NCBI GenBank assembly: GCA_023078685.1
Contig: JALGAS010000002.1
Location: 4,154,001 to 4,218,000, forward strand
DNA length: 64,000 bases
Direction: 5' to 3'
From: Neopestalotiopsis rosae
Taxonomy: Eukaryota > Ascomycota > Sordariomycetes > Amphisphaeriales > Sporocadaceae
Notes under the pieces: model-generated
The model's input: only the letters and a program-made list of their open reading frames with translations
Told to the model about the DNA's origin: nothing
The model's database searches: none
Program-made: the position numbers and the translations under genes
Shown: piece after piece, positions 12,085 to 24,585 of the stretch
Layout: each line of letters starts with the position of its first letter
Position numbering within the stretch: the stretch's first letter is position 1

Positions 12085-13769
12085 ATGACATCATCCATTA
12101 ACCGGGTCCCCAGGAAGACAGTCGCTATTGTCGGCACGGGCAGCGCCGGCATTGGCGCACTATGGGCACTGAACCGCACCCATCACGATGTCTACGTCTA
12201 CGAGGCGGCAGACAGGCTCGGCGGCCACACTAACACAGTTACTTGGAAGCGCGGGAAGTATCAGGCGCTGGTGGACACTGGCTTCATCGTGCTGAATACT
12301 GCGACGTACCGTATGTTCTTCGATTCAGTGCACTGCCATGCCACGCGCATGCACATACAGTACCAAAATGTCGAAATAGCTAACACTGATATGCAGCCAA
12401 TTTTATCAACTTTTTGAAAAAGATCGGCGTCAACACCGTCAAGACTGAAATGACCTTTGGCGTCTCGCGCGACCATGGCAAGTTTGAGTGGGCCGGCACA
12501 GGTCTCGATGCCGTCTTTTGCCAGAGGAAAAACATCTTTTCGCCAAAGATGTGGAGGATGATTTTCGACATTATTCGCTTCAACCAGTTTGCCCTCGACC
12601 TGCTGAGAAATGATGGTGGCGCTGCCGATGAGACGGAAACGATAGGCCAGTACCTAGAGCGCGAAGGATACTCGGAGACATTCAAAAACGATTACTTGAT
12701 CCCGATGACGGCAGCTGTGTGGAGTACGAGTCCGGACAAGTGCAGCTTGGAGTTTCCCGCCGTGACGCTCGTTCGGTTCATGTAAGTTTGGCTTCCCATG
12801 CCGAGGATATGGCTATCTATGCTGACCCGATTTGATGATAGGTGGAATCATCACCTTTTGTCAACAGTGGCATCGCGGCCAGATTGGCTTACTGTTGAGG
12901 GAGGAGCCAAGTCTTACATCGATGCAGTTGTCAAGGGTTTCCCGCCAAACCACCTTTTCACCAACTCGCCTGTCAAGCACATTACCAACGACGCAGATGG
13001 GCGGCCCAGGTTGCATCTAGAGAATGGCAAATCAGAAGTCTACGACCACATCATTCTTGCGACGCACGGCGACCAGGCGTACCAGATCATTGGGCCATCA
13101 GCCACCAACGAGGAAAAGTTGATCATGTCGGCTTTCAAGACATCAGAGAATACGGCGGTCCTTCATTCTGATTTGACGCACATGCCGGTGCGACAGAATT
13201 CGTGGTCGGCGTGGAACTATCTAACACTTTCAGACCCCTGGACGGGCAGAGATATCGACAAGGTCTCTCTAACGTACAACATGAATATTTTGCAGCATAT
13301 CCCCCGAGAGCCGTTCGGTGATGTATTGGTCACCCTGAACCCGATTCATGAGCCAAAGGCCGCCACGGTACAAGGACGATATTCATACTCCCACCCGATA
13401 TACAATCCTGAGGCAGTACGCGCACAGAATCAGCTGCATCGGATCCAGAACAAGCGCGGCATCAGCTATGCTGGCGCGTGGACCAAGTACGGATTTCACG
13501 AGGATGGGTTCAGCAGTGGACTGCACGTGGCTCAGGCACATCTCGGTGCCAAATTGCCATTTGAATATGTCGACTCAACCTACAGCCGCGGGAAGCGCCC
13601 CAGATTTGGTCTCAGGGACAGAATTGTGCGACTCATCATTCTCGCGATACAAGTGCTGATTGTTACAGTTTTGGAAACTGTGGTGTCGAAATTTCGGCCC
13701 GGTCCATCGCCCAAGCAGGTGAATGGCGTTGCAAAGAGACGCACCAATGGTTACAGGAGATTGTCATGA
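12085..13769 (+). CDS. FAD/NAD(P)-binding amine-oxidase-like protein (COG2907 type), 512 aa
   Basis: Exons: 12085-12310, 12397-12781 and 12842-13769. An N-terminal Rossmann dinucleotide motif (VAIVGTGSAGIGALWAL) is followed by the classic flavin amine-oxidase continuation YEAADRLGGHTNTV. The middle has the family blocks DTGFIVLNTATYP, EMTFGVSRD and FEWAG. Near the C-terminus LIILAIQVLIVTVLETVV is a likely membrane segment. COG2907 proteins are predicted NAD/FAD-dependent oxidoreductases, in bacteria often next to cyclopropane-fatty-acid synthase genes; their substrate is not established. An in-frame ATG at 11968 would add a hydrophobic leader of 39 residues, a possible signal anchor. I prefer 12085, where homologous proteins usually begin shortly before the GxGxxG motif. 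Confidence 0.8.
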
Positions 13770-14327
13770 GTGTTGAGTGCGTGTATGTGGAATTTCCTTG
13801 AGCATGGAGCTTTGGAAGCATAGTTTTGGCGTTTGGGTTGCCGAGTCTCTTCGATGGCATTAGCATGGGCATTTATACCAGATTGTATAGGGTTTTCTGG
13901 GAGGGTAGAAGATCTCTAATCATATATTTCACCACCAAACCACGCTCGAGAACACCATTGGATTGAGAATGAGAGATCTGAGCTGAATGTACATGTTTTC
14001 TCATCCCAGTCTTGCTCATGAAGATGAATTCTCAATGGCTTGAAAGCTATGGATGTTGATTTATGGTAATAATGAAATGATTAGCGCCCGATTGGCGAAT
14101 CTCGGCCACCATACAATCTTAAGCTTACAGCACAATGCAGATCCCTAGGCCGGACAAGCAGCCAGAGACCCCTGCCCGCATTCTCCAAATCCCGGCTCCA
14201 AATTTAGTGTCAAAAAAGCTACCCCCAAAGCTCGACGACATCATCCGATTCGCGTCCGACTTTTCTGGAAGCTCTCGCCATTGAACCCTCAACAATCCTC
14301 TTGTTGGTTCACTCAGTAGGCACAACC
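13770..14327. other. Intergenic region upstream of COX11
   Basis: About 560 bp containing the 3' UTR of the oxidoreductase and the COX11 promoter. No gene or repeat seen. Confidence 0.5.
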
Positions 14328-15518
14328 ATGAATTCCCTACCGCGGATATTTGCGCGCTCATTCCAGCAGTCGGCGCCCTCCGGCCGGGCGTGCTCGTCAT
14401 GCCTCCGGGCCATGCGCCAGCAGTCCCGAGTACAACTGCAGCAGCTCGAGAGCTCGGCATCGCGAAGATACCTTTCCAACAGCTCACCCAAGAGAGCCAC
14501 GCCTCAGCAAACACCACCCCCGCAACCCCCGAGACCGCAACAGCAGCAGCGGGCCGTAACGCCAGATATCGACAGGCTGAAGGAGTACTACAGGCATAAG
14601 AACCACACGGGACTGTACGTTTGCGAAATCTCCGAATCCCCGAGGGAAAAGGGAACAGAGCAAGGGAGAAGTGAAGGATACTGCTCTAGACAAGAGTACA
14701 TATGCTAAAATTGCCTCCTTTGGCGACTTTTAGGAACTACATTCTCAGTATTATTCTCGGAACAGTGGCCTTTAGCTATGGCAGTGTGCCAATGTACAAG
14801 ATGGTATGCATACAAGGCCCCTCTACAGCTTGCAGGACCAGCTGGATCTCTAGGTCAGGGGAGGGACACAGACTGACATGGAGGAACAGATCTGCCAGAC
14901 AACCGGCTGGGGCGGACAACCAGTGCGAGCGCCAGGCCACGGGCCGAGCGGCGACAACATCGATCCGTCGACAAGGCTGGTGCCGGTAGAAGACGCCAAG
15001 CGCATCCGCGTAACCTTCAACGCCTCGGTATCGGACATCCTGCCGTGGAAGTTCACGCCGCAGCAGCGCGAGGTGCGGGTGCTTCCCGGCGAGACGGCCC
15101 TGGCCTTTTACACGGCCACCAACACGTCGGACAAGGACATCATCGGCGTCGCCACCTACAGCGTCACTCCGGCCCAGACGGCCCCCTACTTCAGCAAGAT
15201 TCAGTGTTTCTGCTTTGAGGAGCAGCGTCTCAACGCCGGCGAGACGGTCGACATGCCCGTCTTCTTCTACCTCGACCCTGATCTGCTCAATGACCTCAAC
15301 ATGAAGGGTGTTGAGACGGTGACTCTCAGTTATACCTTCTTCAGTAAGTTCTTTCTGACAGTTATATCTCCTCCTGGTTTCCATCGAAGGACCAGGCCAT
15401 AGTCCCGTGGCGACTCATTTCCACGGCGTGTGGTAGTATACTGATGTACTGACCATGCTCTGCAGAGGCGAGGTACGACGACAATGGAAACTTCAAAAAT
15501 ATTGCCCCAGCTTCATAG
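14328..15518 (+). CDS. COX11: COX11, mitochondrial copper chaperone for cytochrome c oxidase, 287 aa
   Basis: Four exons: 14328-14614, 14734-14803, 14890-15343 and 15466-15518. Cox11 is an inner-membrane protein that delivers copper to the CuB site of Cox1. The N-terminus is basic and Ser/Arg-rich, with no acidic residues early on, as expected for a mitochondrial presequence. It is followed by a Pro/Gln-rich linker. The small second exon encodes the membrane helix (LNYILSIILGTVAFSYG) and SVPMYKM. Exon 3 carries the ICQTTGWGG block and the copper-binding motif CFCFEEQ in an immunoglobulin-like domain. The last exon gives only KARYDDNGNFKNIAPAS. All three joins keep frame and restore the family sequence. 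Confidence 0.95.
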
Positions 15519-17474
15519 ACATGTACAAAAGTATCATAGAGAAAAAGGCCAAAAGACGAGGCCATGGAGACCTGTATATATGATGAACCCTCCTCAATGC
15601 TGGCTCACGCTCATTGAAGTGTGATATATCAAAACCAGCTGTATTTTTGGAAGATAGAAAAGAAAAAGAAATGTAAAATGAATGTATAACAATATTCAGG
15701 ACTACCAAGTCATTGTCCCATCATATGCCTTTGCGCCATTAACCATATTGCTGTGTTCAACTATCTCTGAGGAATGCTCCGAAACTTGCACACTAACGTC
15801 GTCCAACGTTTTGCTATGCCGTCGCTTGAAGGAAGAGGGGGGTCTTGGGCTTATTTGCACCATGGAAAGCGAATTCATTAAAGTGCTAATAATTTTCGCG
15901 GAGGAAGCGAGACATATCCCGTCGGCCAATTATTTAGCCCTTTTGGAATCTTTTGCCTTACGAAAAGGAAAATTTGATGATATCTTGGGTCAACACTTGA
16001 AGATCCAGGTTCTGCAAGAGGGAACTCCGGTGACTTGTCACTCGAAGTTGAAAGGTCGATCAAAACACATAATGATGGATGACCCTGTGTCGTCGATGAG
16101 AACTCACGTCAGGCTCAACCTAACTTGCTGCCGACTTCCGTCGCAGTATTTGCTCGACTCAAAGACGGATTGAACAAACCAAAAGGAAATGATTTACGAA
16201 TGAAGGCAGAGAAGGAGAAAAAAAACTTCTTCCCACAAAAGGCAGTTCTGATAATTCGAGGACTCGAACTTCAGACCCCGGAAAAACGGTTCGCTAATTT
16301 TCCATGGCCACTTGCTCGGAGCTGTGCATCGTACCAACTCGGCCACCGAGGCTCAGCAATGGGAAGAAAGAACTTCTTCCCACGGCAGCCCAGGTTTCCT
16401 TGACAGTGTATTGACTGAACCATTTAATGGCACTTATTAGGTCTCCTAGCCATTCTCATTTGGGTCCATTGCTGCCTATCCGTATTTTCATCCATTCATT
16501 TCTGTTTGATCATGCAGAGTTATTGTAAATTGATTCGTCTACTCGCTTACTGGATTATTGCCTTAGTTCATTTGTTCAATCATTTGATCAGTTGGCGGAC
16601 CTCTTCTGCCTAGATCACGCAAAGCAGAACAAGATCCACAGAGCCTGGCTCTCTGTCCAAAAAACTAATTTGTTACTTGGACATATGTTATGCAAATCCA
16701 GGCAGTTGCAAGGCCGTTGGCGGCGACTTGTTTTATTGTTTTCGAAAGGGACAAAAGTTATACCCAAGGGTTTTCGATCGTCACAGCGAGGATAGCTATT
16801 GGAGCATAGGCCGATCAGTGTTGTTATACATCAACGGCAGTCCTCAATAACAGTCGTGTGTACGTCAGAATGTCAGAATTAAAAACGTTTTAAATTTAAG
16901 AGCATAATTGAATTGCCCCAAGCTAAGGAAGATTTTGTCCAGTAATTCATGCTCTGAATTCAAATCTTGATTGATCAATGTGTTGTCGAGGTTAAGGCTT
17001 CTGCTTCTAGACTTGACAATGGGCTTATATTAACCACTTGACAGGCTCGTCAAGGGGAATCTCAAGGAGGCACCTAATTGAATGATCTCTAACGCGGTAC
17101 GAACTTGCAGGCCGCACACAGGTTTGGCCAACACTGACTGCTTCAGGCCTGCCCTGGCTGCGGTGCGAGCTGTTTCGTCGTGCGCCTTCCCTTGACCCAT
17201 GTACCGACCGTTTCAACACCGATTTTGGCGGCTGCTTCTCTATCCATTCCCCCTCCTCTCTGTTACCTTTTGCACCCTCTTTTCACTCCGCCGCATGCAC
17301 TTTACGCTGATCAATTACAAACACCCATGATACAAATTTAGCTTGCAAGAGTCAAAGTACGCCCATCCGGCTTCAAGTTTCAGTATATAACAGGCCTTCT
17401 GGTGTGCGGGGTCTCCAGACACGCTTCCTATTCGACGGCAGTTTTCTTCCAAGGGAAATCAAGCCGCTGCCACC
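15519..17474. other. Long intergenic region (2 kb) with a tRNA-like insertion
   Basis: This lies between the 3' ends of COX11 (+) and the F-box-like gene (-). It contains the tRNA-like element described separately. The rest shows no coding signal that I can support. Confidence 0.5.
16224..16383 (-). repeat. tRNA-like (SINE-like) element bounded by a 13-bp direct repeat
   Basis: On the minus strand there is a good Pol III box A (TGGCCGAGTTGG, 16345-16334) and box B (AGTTCGAGTCC, 16270-16260). The 7 bases before box A (GCCTCGG) sit where a tRNA acceptor stem would start, but the sequence after box B does not pair with them, and the T-arm has a mismatch. It is therefore not a working tRNA. An exact 13-bp repeat, AACTTCTTCCCAC, lies at 16224-16236 and 16371-16383, as a target-site duplication would. 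The best reading is a SINE-like or tRNA-pseudogene insertion. Confidence 0.5.
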
Positions 17475-19001
17475 TCAGGGCCATTTTGCCACGTCGACTT
17501 GTCCCTGTTCCCCTACCCAAGTTTCCCAGGCGGCCTTGGCCTCTCTGGGTACCTCCCACTCAGTCTCGGTGCCAACCCACGCTTTACATCTGGCTGTTGT
17601 CTTGTCCGCGTCCGTGTCCTTGCGACGGTCTGGCGGCCGGAAGAAGCCTTCACCTCCTTTGACACACTGTACGATAACTCCCACTCTCTGCGAAAGTCTG
17701 GTTCCAATCACCAAGCGAGCCCTCTTGAGAGCCGGCATATGGTGAAGCGCCTTTGCCATATCTGTTATCAGGGGGTCGAATGTCTCCGGGTCCGGTCGCG
17801 TTCGCCACATATGATGCGGTTGCTCTCCGTTGGCAGCAGCATCACGATCTTCATGATCCTCGTCGTGACTGTCACTGTCGTCGTCGTCGCCTTCTTCTAC
17901 GTCGTCGTCAGAGTCAAAGACACTGCGTGGCGAGTCAGGGGCGACCTCGTCTGGGTTCCCCGTATAGTACCACTTCCCGCTGGGTGAAAGCAGTCCGTCC
18001 TGAATATGAAGCCGCCGCAGCGCTGACATTGGCTTCTCTTCGTAGAGTGCTCCAGGTCGCCGATTACGAAAGAGGTCCGACGAGATAAGCACGCCAGTGA
18101 GGTCTAATTCCGTCAGCCTGCCGGCCTCGGCAAGTTGTCGAATAGATTCACAGAGTGGGTCGACATGTTCATCATCCTCGAGATCCTGACACGCAAAGCT
18201 ATGATTCACTGGATCCCACCCACCCTGGCGTCTCACGTGGAGCTTACTTAGCTCAGGTAACAAGCGAAGCTCCCTCAGCCCAGCAGCCAGCGCGAGGCGA
18301 TGGTCACTGCGCATATCACGGCGCTTGAGCGCCGGGTCGCGGTACTCGATATCGAGCTCCCGTAGCTGTGGGAAATGACCAGCGAGTCGGCACAGGGTAG
18401 TCGGGTGAGGTGCTTGACCAGGCGAGACGTCGATCCGGAAAGCCGAAATTCTTCGGACTACAGCAAACCCATCGACGTCAGCTTCGAGGTAGCGACGAGC
18501 TGCGCTGGATTTAAGCACATTGAAGTGGTGGTCCACCGGACCGTCCATTTGAATATTGTAGTCGAAGGTCAACCAGAGCTTAAGGGTTGGCAGGGCTTCG
18601 TCGCCGGTCGCGTGCTGTTCCCACAGCGCGAGCAGACTCAAGAGATCTTTGAGCGCATCGGTAAAAGCAGCCACATTGTTTGCATGATCCTTGCGGGTGT
18701 CGCCGTGGGTGGGCAAACACACGACGAACGTAAGGTCGCGGAGGAGCCCTCGGCGGCGTGTGTCGGAGAAGATGGCGGCAAACTCCGGCAGTTCGGTGCT
18801 CTTGAGGCTGATACTGGCAAACGTCTGGGCCTCCACGGCGTGCTGCCAATTACGCGAGAGTGTATACGGTCCACAGACTGGCTTTGGGGGAGCCAGAGCG
18901 GCCCGGCCGAGCACGGGCCGCCGCGGAGCGAATGGTGCTGGTGGCTTTATCAGGAAATAAGACACTATAATGGAGAGAATCTCCGGGCTGAGCCTGTCCA
19001 T
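17475..19001 (-). CDS. F-box-like protein, 508 aa
   Basis: Single exon. The N-terminus (MDRLSPEILSIIVSYFL) fits the start of an F-box, in which a short helix bundle binds Skp1. The body shows leucine-rich stretches (LRELDIEYRDP, LRELRLLPELSKLHV, LTELDLTGVLI, LRRLHIQDGLL) spaced like irregular LRRs, as in fungal F-box/LRR-like substrate receptors. A very acidic stretch (about residues 360-390, DSDDDVEEGDDDDSDSHDED) interrupts the repeat region. If the F-box is real, it would act in an SCF ubiquitin ligase; the substrate is unknown. The F-box match is weak by eye, so the class is tentative while the gene itself is well supported by its length. Confidence 0.65.
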   Translation of the reverse strand: MDRLSPEILSIIVSYFLIKPPAPFAPRRPVLGRAALAPPKPVCGPYTLSRNWQHAVEAQTFASISLKSTELPEFAAIFSDTRRRGLLRDLTFVVCLPTHGDTRKDHANNVAAFTDALKDLLSLLALWEQHATGDEALPTLKLWLTFDYNIQMDGPVDHHFNVLKSSAARRYLEADVDGFAVVRRISAFRIDVSPGQAPHPTTLCRLAGHFPQLRELDIEYRDPALKRRDMRSDHRLALAAGLRELRLLPELSKLHVRRQGGWDPVNHSFACQDLEDDEHVDPLCESIRQLAEAGRLTELDLTGVLISSDLFRNRRPGALYEEKPMSALRRLHIQDGLLSPSGKWYYTGNPDEVAPDSPRSVFDSDDDVEEGDDDDSDSHDEDHEDRDAAANGEQPHHMWRTRPDPETFDPLITDMAKALHHMPALKRARLVIGTRLSQRVGVIVQCVKGGEGFFRPPDRRKDTDADKTTARCKAWVGTETEWEVPREAKAAWETWVGEQGQVDVAKWP

Positions 19002-19759
19002 TGCTACGGCTGCGTCTTTCGTCTCCTTTTTAGATTTGGGGATATTGCAACGAGGGGAGCATGGGAGCTGGAAGAGGAATTCGATTTCTACTACGGCATG
19101 CGCGTGCTTATATACATGGTATTGTATGGTCTCGGTGATTGACTAAAATTAGTTACCTTGATAATAATGCCTGCGGGTTTCGCTAGCTCCTCGAACTTAC
19201 AGCTACGTCATATATTCGAATATTATAACGAATCGTAACTGAGTTAAATACCCAGAGCCTCAGAAATTTCAGTCAAGATATCTATAATGTCAGTCTCTAC
19301 TTAGGCCACCGGCAGCTGGCACCCAAAGATCATTCACTAGCTTCCCAGGGGCATCTTCCGGCGCTGCGGCAATCGGTAAGTGTGATCAGGGTAGCCTAAC
19401 ACTGCATTCGCGTCGCAATCGCCGTGGCTATGACAAAGTAGCCTCCAAGGGCCGTAAACAAGACCGCAAATTGCCTACCGCTAGTTGTACGAGTGCATTG
19501 AATATAAGTGCCAGACTAGATGACTGTGACCACTGACCAAACACCCAACTACTAACAGAGAGATGTGGACATGCAACATTAAAAGTTACACGCGTAATCA
19601 ATTTCAATTGCACAATGCGCCATCATCACAAAATAACACACAAACTACATCAATCTATCTATTACGCCAACCCCATGTTACGCAAAGTAAAAAGAGAAAA
19701 AAAGAAAACAAATCTAGACAAAGCAACAATCTCGTGATAAGCACCCAACAACAAGGCTT
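19002..19759. other. Intergenic region at the left edge of the metabolite cluster
   Basis: It holds the F-box gene promoter and the 3' UTR of the ABC transporter. AT-rich in its second half. No gene seen. Confidence 0.5.
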
Positions 19760-22700
19760 TCAAGACCTCTTGGCCTTCCTTACACGCATGGTGTAATACA
19801 ACAAAACGGTCACAAAAACATTAAACGCAATGAATCCCCACATGATGCCAAAGTTGCGCCATCGATCATTCCACGACAGGCCCAAGCCAGACATGAAGTC
19901 GTCGGCCACAGTATACGCACAGTACCGACAAGCGGCGACGTCCCCGGGATTCTGCAGCCTCCCCAGCACCCCCGGCTCGGCCAAGAAGTCGGCCATGTAC
20001 TCGCCGCACGTGGTGGTGCCGCCGCCGCCGCCGGCAGCCGGAGGATCAAAGACGCTCGTCTCGGCCTCGGAGCACTCGACGGCGCGGCCGTGCAGCAGGA
20101 GTGCCACCATGCCGCCGATCCAGTAGGTAAAGGGCGAGACGCGGTACATCCAGACCCAGAAGCGGGGGAGCAGGTCGGGGCTCTGCAGCACGCCGCAGAA
20201 GATGAGGCTCATCATGACGAGCAGCGTGACCACGGCGCCCGCCGTCTCCGTGTTGGGCATGACGGCAATGGTCATGTGGGCAAACGTGCCAATGTAGACG
20301 AAGAACTGCACCAGGTAGAGCAGCACCATGCCCTGGCGGTACGGGTCCGCGACGGCGGACGCGGTGACGGGGTAGTACACGGTCGCAAAGATGATGACGG
20401 CGCCTAAGATCTGGTACGGTATCTCGACGGCGATATTGGAGAGGAGAAAGACCGGCCAGGAGTAGAGACGCGAAGGCCGCTCGCGGACCTCGTAGAGGGA
20501 GCGGTGGAGTAGGAAGATGGGCTGGATCTGCTGGACGAGCGAGGTGAAGAGGGTGGTGATCATAAAGAGCGAAAAGAGGACGTTGTTCATGCCTGCCAAC
20601 GAGTCGGGCGGAGAGTAAAAGGTGAAACCGATAAAGAGCCCGGCAACGACGAGAAGAAGCCATTTGGAGAATATGTAGGTCGGGAGCCGGTTGTATTGCT
20701 GGAAGATACGGTGCGTGACAAGAGTGATTTGGGTCGAGAAGGACGTGGCAAATTCGGTCTCGGGGGCGGTGGGCTGCTGTGATGCTTGGAGGGGTCGGCA
20801 CTGATGCATGCCCTGGGGCCGCCTTTCAAGCTGCTCCTGAAGGTGATGACTGTCGGGATAATGGTATGTCTGCTCCGGGTACTGCTGATCGTACTGCGGG
20901 TAGTAACCGTGAGGTTGGTGAAGAGGTTGTCCCCGCTGGATCAGGTCAATCTCGGCGTTGACGGCCGCGATCTCCATGCTCGAGCTCCAAACGCCGTGCC
21001 AGTCGTTGCCATTTTCCGTGTTGACCACATCGAGCATGTATTCGGCGGGGTTCTCTTGCGGATCGCAGGGTCTGGCTCCATGTGCCTCGAAGTAGTCGAT
21101 CAAGGTCTGTGAATTTGGTCCTATATCACCGAAATATACCGTTTTGCCCCCGCGAGCTAAAAAGAGGAGGCGGTCAAACTGTTGAAAGAGCAGGGCGCTG
21201 GGCTGGTGTACCGTACACAAGACTGCTTGGTTGGAATTAGCCAGCTTGCGTAGAAAAGCGCAAATTGTCCAGGAGCTCTGTGAATCGAGGCCGCTTGTTG
21301 GCTCATCCAAGAATAACAGCAGCTTGGGTTTGGCTGCCAGCTCTACTCCAATGGTCAACAGCTTCCTCTGCTCTATATTCAAGCCTTGGCCAGGAACACC
21401 AATGACCGCGTCGGCAAATTCTTCCATGTTGAGCATCCTGATAACGTCTTCAACAAAGGCATACTTTTCGCCAGTAGGCACATGCTTGGGTTGGCGAAGC
21501 ATGGCGCTAAATCGGAGGCTTTCTCGTACTGTGGCGGTTTCCAGGTGGACATCTTGCTGCTGAACGTAGCCTGCTTTCCTTTGGAAACTTGCTCCCAGCG
21601 GCTGATCATTGACAAGCATGTCTCCAGTGATGACGCCCACAGTCGTTCGCTGTGCGAGAACGTCCAGCAGTGTTGTCTTGCCGGCGCCGGACACTCCCAT
21701 CAAGGCTGTAAGGGTCCCCGGCTTGACCCATCCTGACACGTTATCCAACAGTCGTCTTGTCTCTCCCTTGACATTGACATCATACGCGACATTTTTCCAG
21801 AGAAAGACATCCGTCTGTGGATCAAGTACCACGGCATTTTCACTTGGATAATGGGGTTGTGGCGGGAGCATAGATATCATGGACTCGTTGATATTGTCAA
21901 AGATGGTGCGACGCTTACGATTTTGGAGATGAGCCGGCACCGCCCCTCGTCGAAACACCAGGACCTCGGCCGCACTGGACATGGAAAGGCCGGACCCGCT
22001 GGCCGCAAAATAGAGAAACATGAAGAAGACCAGCATGCCGAGCAAGATACCAAGGTTGCGCCATACGTGCTCATAGTAGTATCCGTAGCTGGCAGCAATG
22101 TACGCGTCGCCGTTGACTGTGAGACTTCCGGCCACCGCCCCGACCGTCGGACAGATGAAGCCACCGGCGGCAGCAGACCCGTACGAGGGCCCGCTAGGTA
22201 CCACGATGGGACACTTGTACTCGCGATTGTGGAATTCGTTGGCAATGAGGATTTCAAAGGCGTAGTAGATGGGGCTGATCCAGCGAATCCACCCGAACCA
22301 CGGCTTCATCTGGGGTACCGCGACAACGTAGCCCGTGTACATGACGAGAGCCAGCACGGCAACGCCCGCCAGCGACATGGCCTGCGAGATGGTGCGGCTG
22401 ACGGCGGCGGCGGTCCGGAACACGGCGCTCATGACGAACGTGACGAGGAGGATGACGAGAAAGTAGACAAAGAAGGGACCCGGCTCTCGGCGGAGGCCGG
22501 CCATGAAGTAGAAGATGATGTTGTGAATGACACACAAAAGAAACTGGATGGGCATGTCAGAGACGATGCCCGCCATGGCCTCGGTGACGGGGCGGTAGAA
22601 TGCAAACGAGGCGTGCTTATTGACAATGGGACGCTGTTCGTAGAGGGTATTGATCTCGTTGACGGCAGAGAGGGCATGTATCAGGACCACCAAGAAGAGA

Positions 22701-24585
22701 GCACCGCCCTTGGCCGCGAGGTTCGAGGTTGTGTCGTTGTCGCCACCATAAAAGACGGATCCCACGATGAGGGCGCCCATAATGTTCATGACGCAGGCGC
22801 TTACTGTCGCAGCCATGTCCTGCCACTTGCGTACGTAGGCACGTTGTGTTGTCAAACGTAGTTGCTTTGCGAGGCTGATGGTGTAAGGGGACTTTGGTTT
22901 CACGTGCTTATTCTGTCGTGTCATTTTGGCCTGGCGACGTTGTGCCATGGCTTTTCCAAAGTCTCCATCGGCGGCGCGCGACTCGTCTTCATATTGCGCT
23001 ATGTCTTGCTGCAATGCCGCAAATTCGGGTGAGTTTCGCCAGTACTGCTGGAACTCGCGCGCAGTCCGAGGGACCTGATTCTCCATTCCCGGTCGAGGTC
23101 TGCGCTCTCCCGGGTTGGTGACAGACGTGAGAAAGTCACTCGTCGTCTGGCGCTGCGGACAGAACCAGCCCTGACGTTCAAAGAACTCCTTGGCCCCATC
23201 TGCAGGCCCAAAGTAGATTTGCCTGCCCTCGTAAAGAAGGGTCACCTTGTCGAACTCGTCGTAAATCGCCTGACTAGCTTGATAGATGGCGACGGCATTG
23301 GTGTTGGCTCCTAGGTCGGAGGCAAGTCGTAGGTTTTGCACAAACTTGAGAGCCGTGGCCGAGTCGAGGCCGCGGGTGCTGTTGTCCCACGCCGATAAGG
23401 AAGAACCCGCCAGTATCATTTCTGCGATACTCACGCGTTTTCTCTCGCCGCCCGAGACCCCGCGGATGAACTCATTACCCACCTTTGTGTTGCGGGTGTG
23501 GCTCAGGCCACATACGGCCATGACAACGTCGACGACATGGCGAGCGTATTCTTTCTCTGACATGCCTTGGTCAACATTTGGAGGGATGCGGCACGATGCC
23601 GCAAACTCGAGTGTCTGACCGACAGTAAGGTGAGGGAAGTGTCTGTCGACCTGAATCGTGTTTGATATTTGCGGTCAGCTGAGTTATAACAAGTAAAATG
23701 CGGAACTGTACAAACCTCGTGATTATACGTCATCTCTCCTCTGAACTCTTCAACCATGTCGCGCTGGGGTATTCCCTTGTAGTGCACGACTGATTTATCC
23801 GCCACCTGCAGACCGTGAAGCTCTCCACAGAGTGACTTGAGCAGCGTGCTACAGCCAGATCCCGGACGTCCCAGCACTAACAACAGCTCACCCTCGCGCA
23901 CCAGCCCGTTGAACCCGTGCAGTATCTTCTTTGGAGGGTTGCTCCGCCCGTCGCTACTGGTCAAGAGCGAGGCTATTTTGGCAATGGGCTGCCGAAAGAA
24001 TGCATCCAAAACTGTGTCCTGTAACTGCACCGCCTCGCCCGACCCCGTGACGGTCAAGTTTCTGAATGCCACGCCCGTCCGCAGGCTCTTGTAGCCCTGG
24101 TCGTTGAAGTTGCGCGTAAAGACCTGGAGCCATTGTAGCATGTCAAACTCCTTGCTGCCCGGGTCATTTGGAGTGCTGCTGTTGCTGTGGCCGCGAGTGT
24201 GATGATAGAGCTGATTGCTTTCATTGTGCTCTTCCACCTCCCTCAGCCTCTGAGTGAGGAATGCCACCGTCTCGCGTAACTCTTGCATCTCCTCCAAGAT
24301 GGCCAAGGAGCTACGCCTGGAGCTCCTCCTGCTTGTTGCCGACATTTTGCTGACGGTCGAGACATGTCTTCGAGGCGGCGAGGCTTGTGGTATGGGTTCG
24401 GGCTCTTCATTCAACCATGAATGCGTGGGCTCGTGGTGAAAGTATTGGCCGTGTCCATGGAGAGGGGGGCTCGCAATAGACGAATGCTGGGTCGCGGGAG
24501 ATAACGAGCTTGCGTGACTGATTCCGTGGCCCTCTGGAATTCGCTGCATGAGGATATCGTTGTTTCTCCCATTGTGGCTCAACAT
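19760..24585 (-). CDS. PDR-type ABC transporter (ABCG full transporter), 1,586 aa
   Basis: Exon 1 is 24585-23716 and exon 2 is 23650-19760; the 65-bp intron falls in TYNHE/VDRHFPHLTVGQ. The order is (NBD-TMD)x2, typical of fungal pleiotropic drug resistance pumps at the plasma membrane. NBD1 has the degenerate Walker A of this family (GRPGSGCSTLLKSL, near residue 238, Cys for Lys), with signature VSGGERKRVS and AWDNSTRGLDSAT. NBD2 has a canonical Walker A (GVSGAGKTTLLDVL, near 943) with a degenerate signature (LNIEQRKLLTIG) and FLDEPTSGLDS. Each TMD ends in multiple hydrophobic helices. A Tyr/Gln/His/Pro-rich insert lies between NBD2 and TMD2 and is unusual in length. It sits at the cluster edge next to the AflR-like regulator, so export of the product or self-protection is a reasonable inference. 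Confidence 0.93.

Noticed and set aside
21851..22861. A 336-codon plus-strand frame
   Set aside because: It is antisense to the ABC transporter and has the charged, motif-free composition of a shadow frame.
19760..24585. Possible inactivation of the ABC transporter by non-consensus Walker A and signature motifs
   Set aside because: The Cys in the first Walker A and the altered second signature are normal features of PDR-type transporters.
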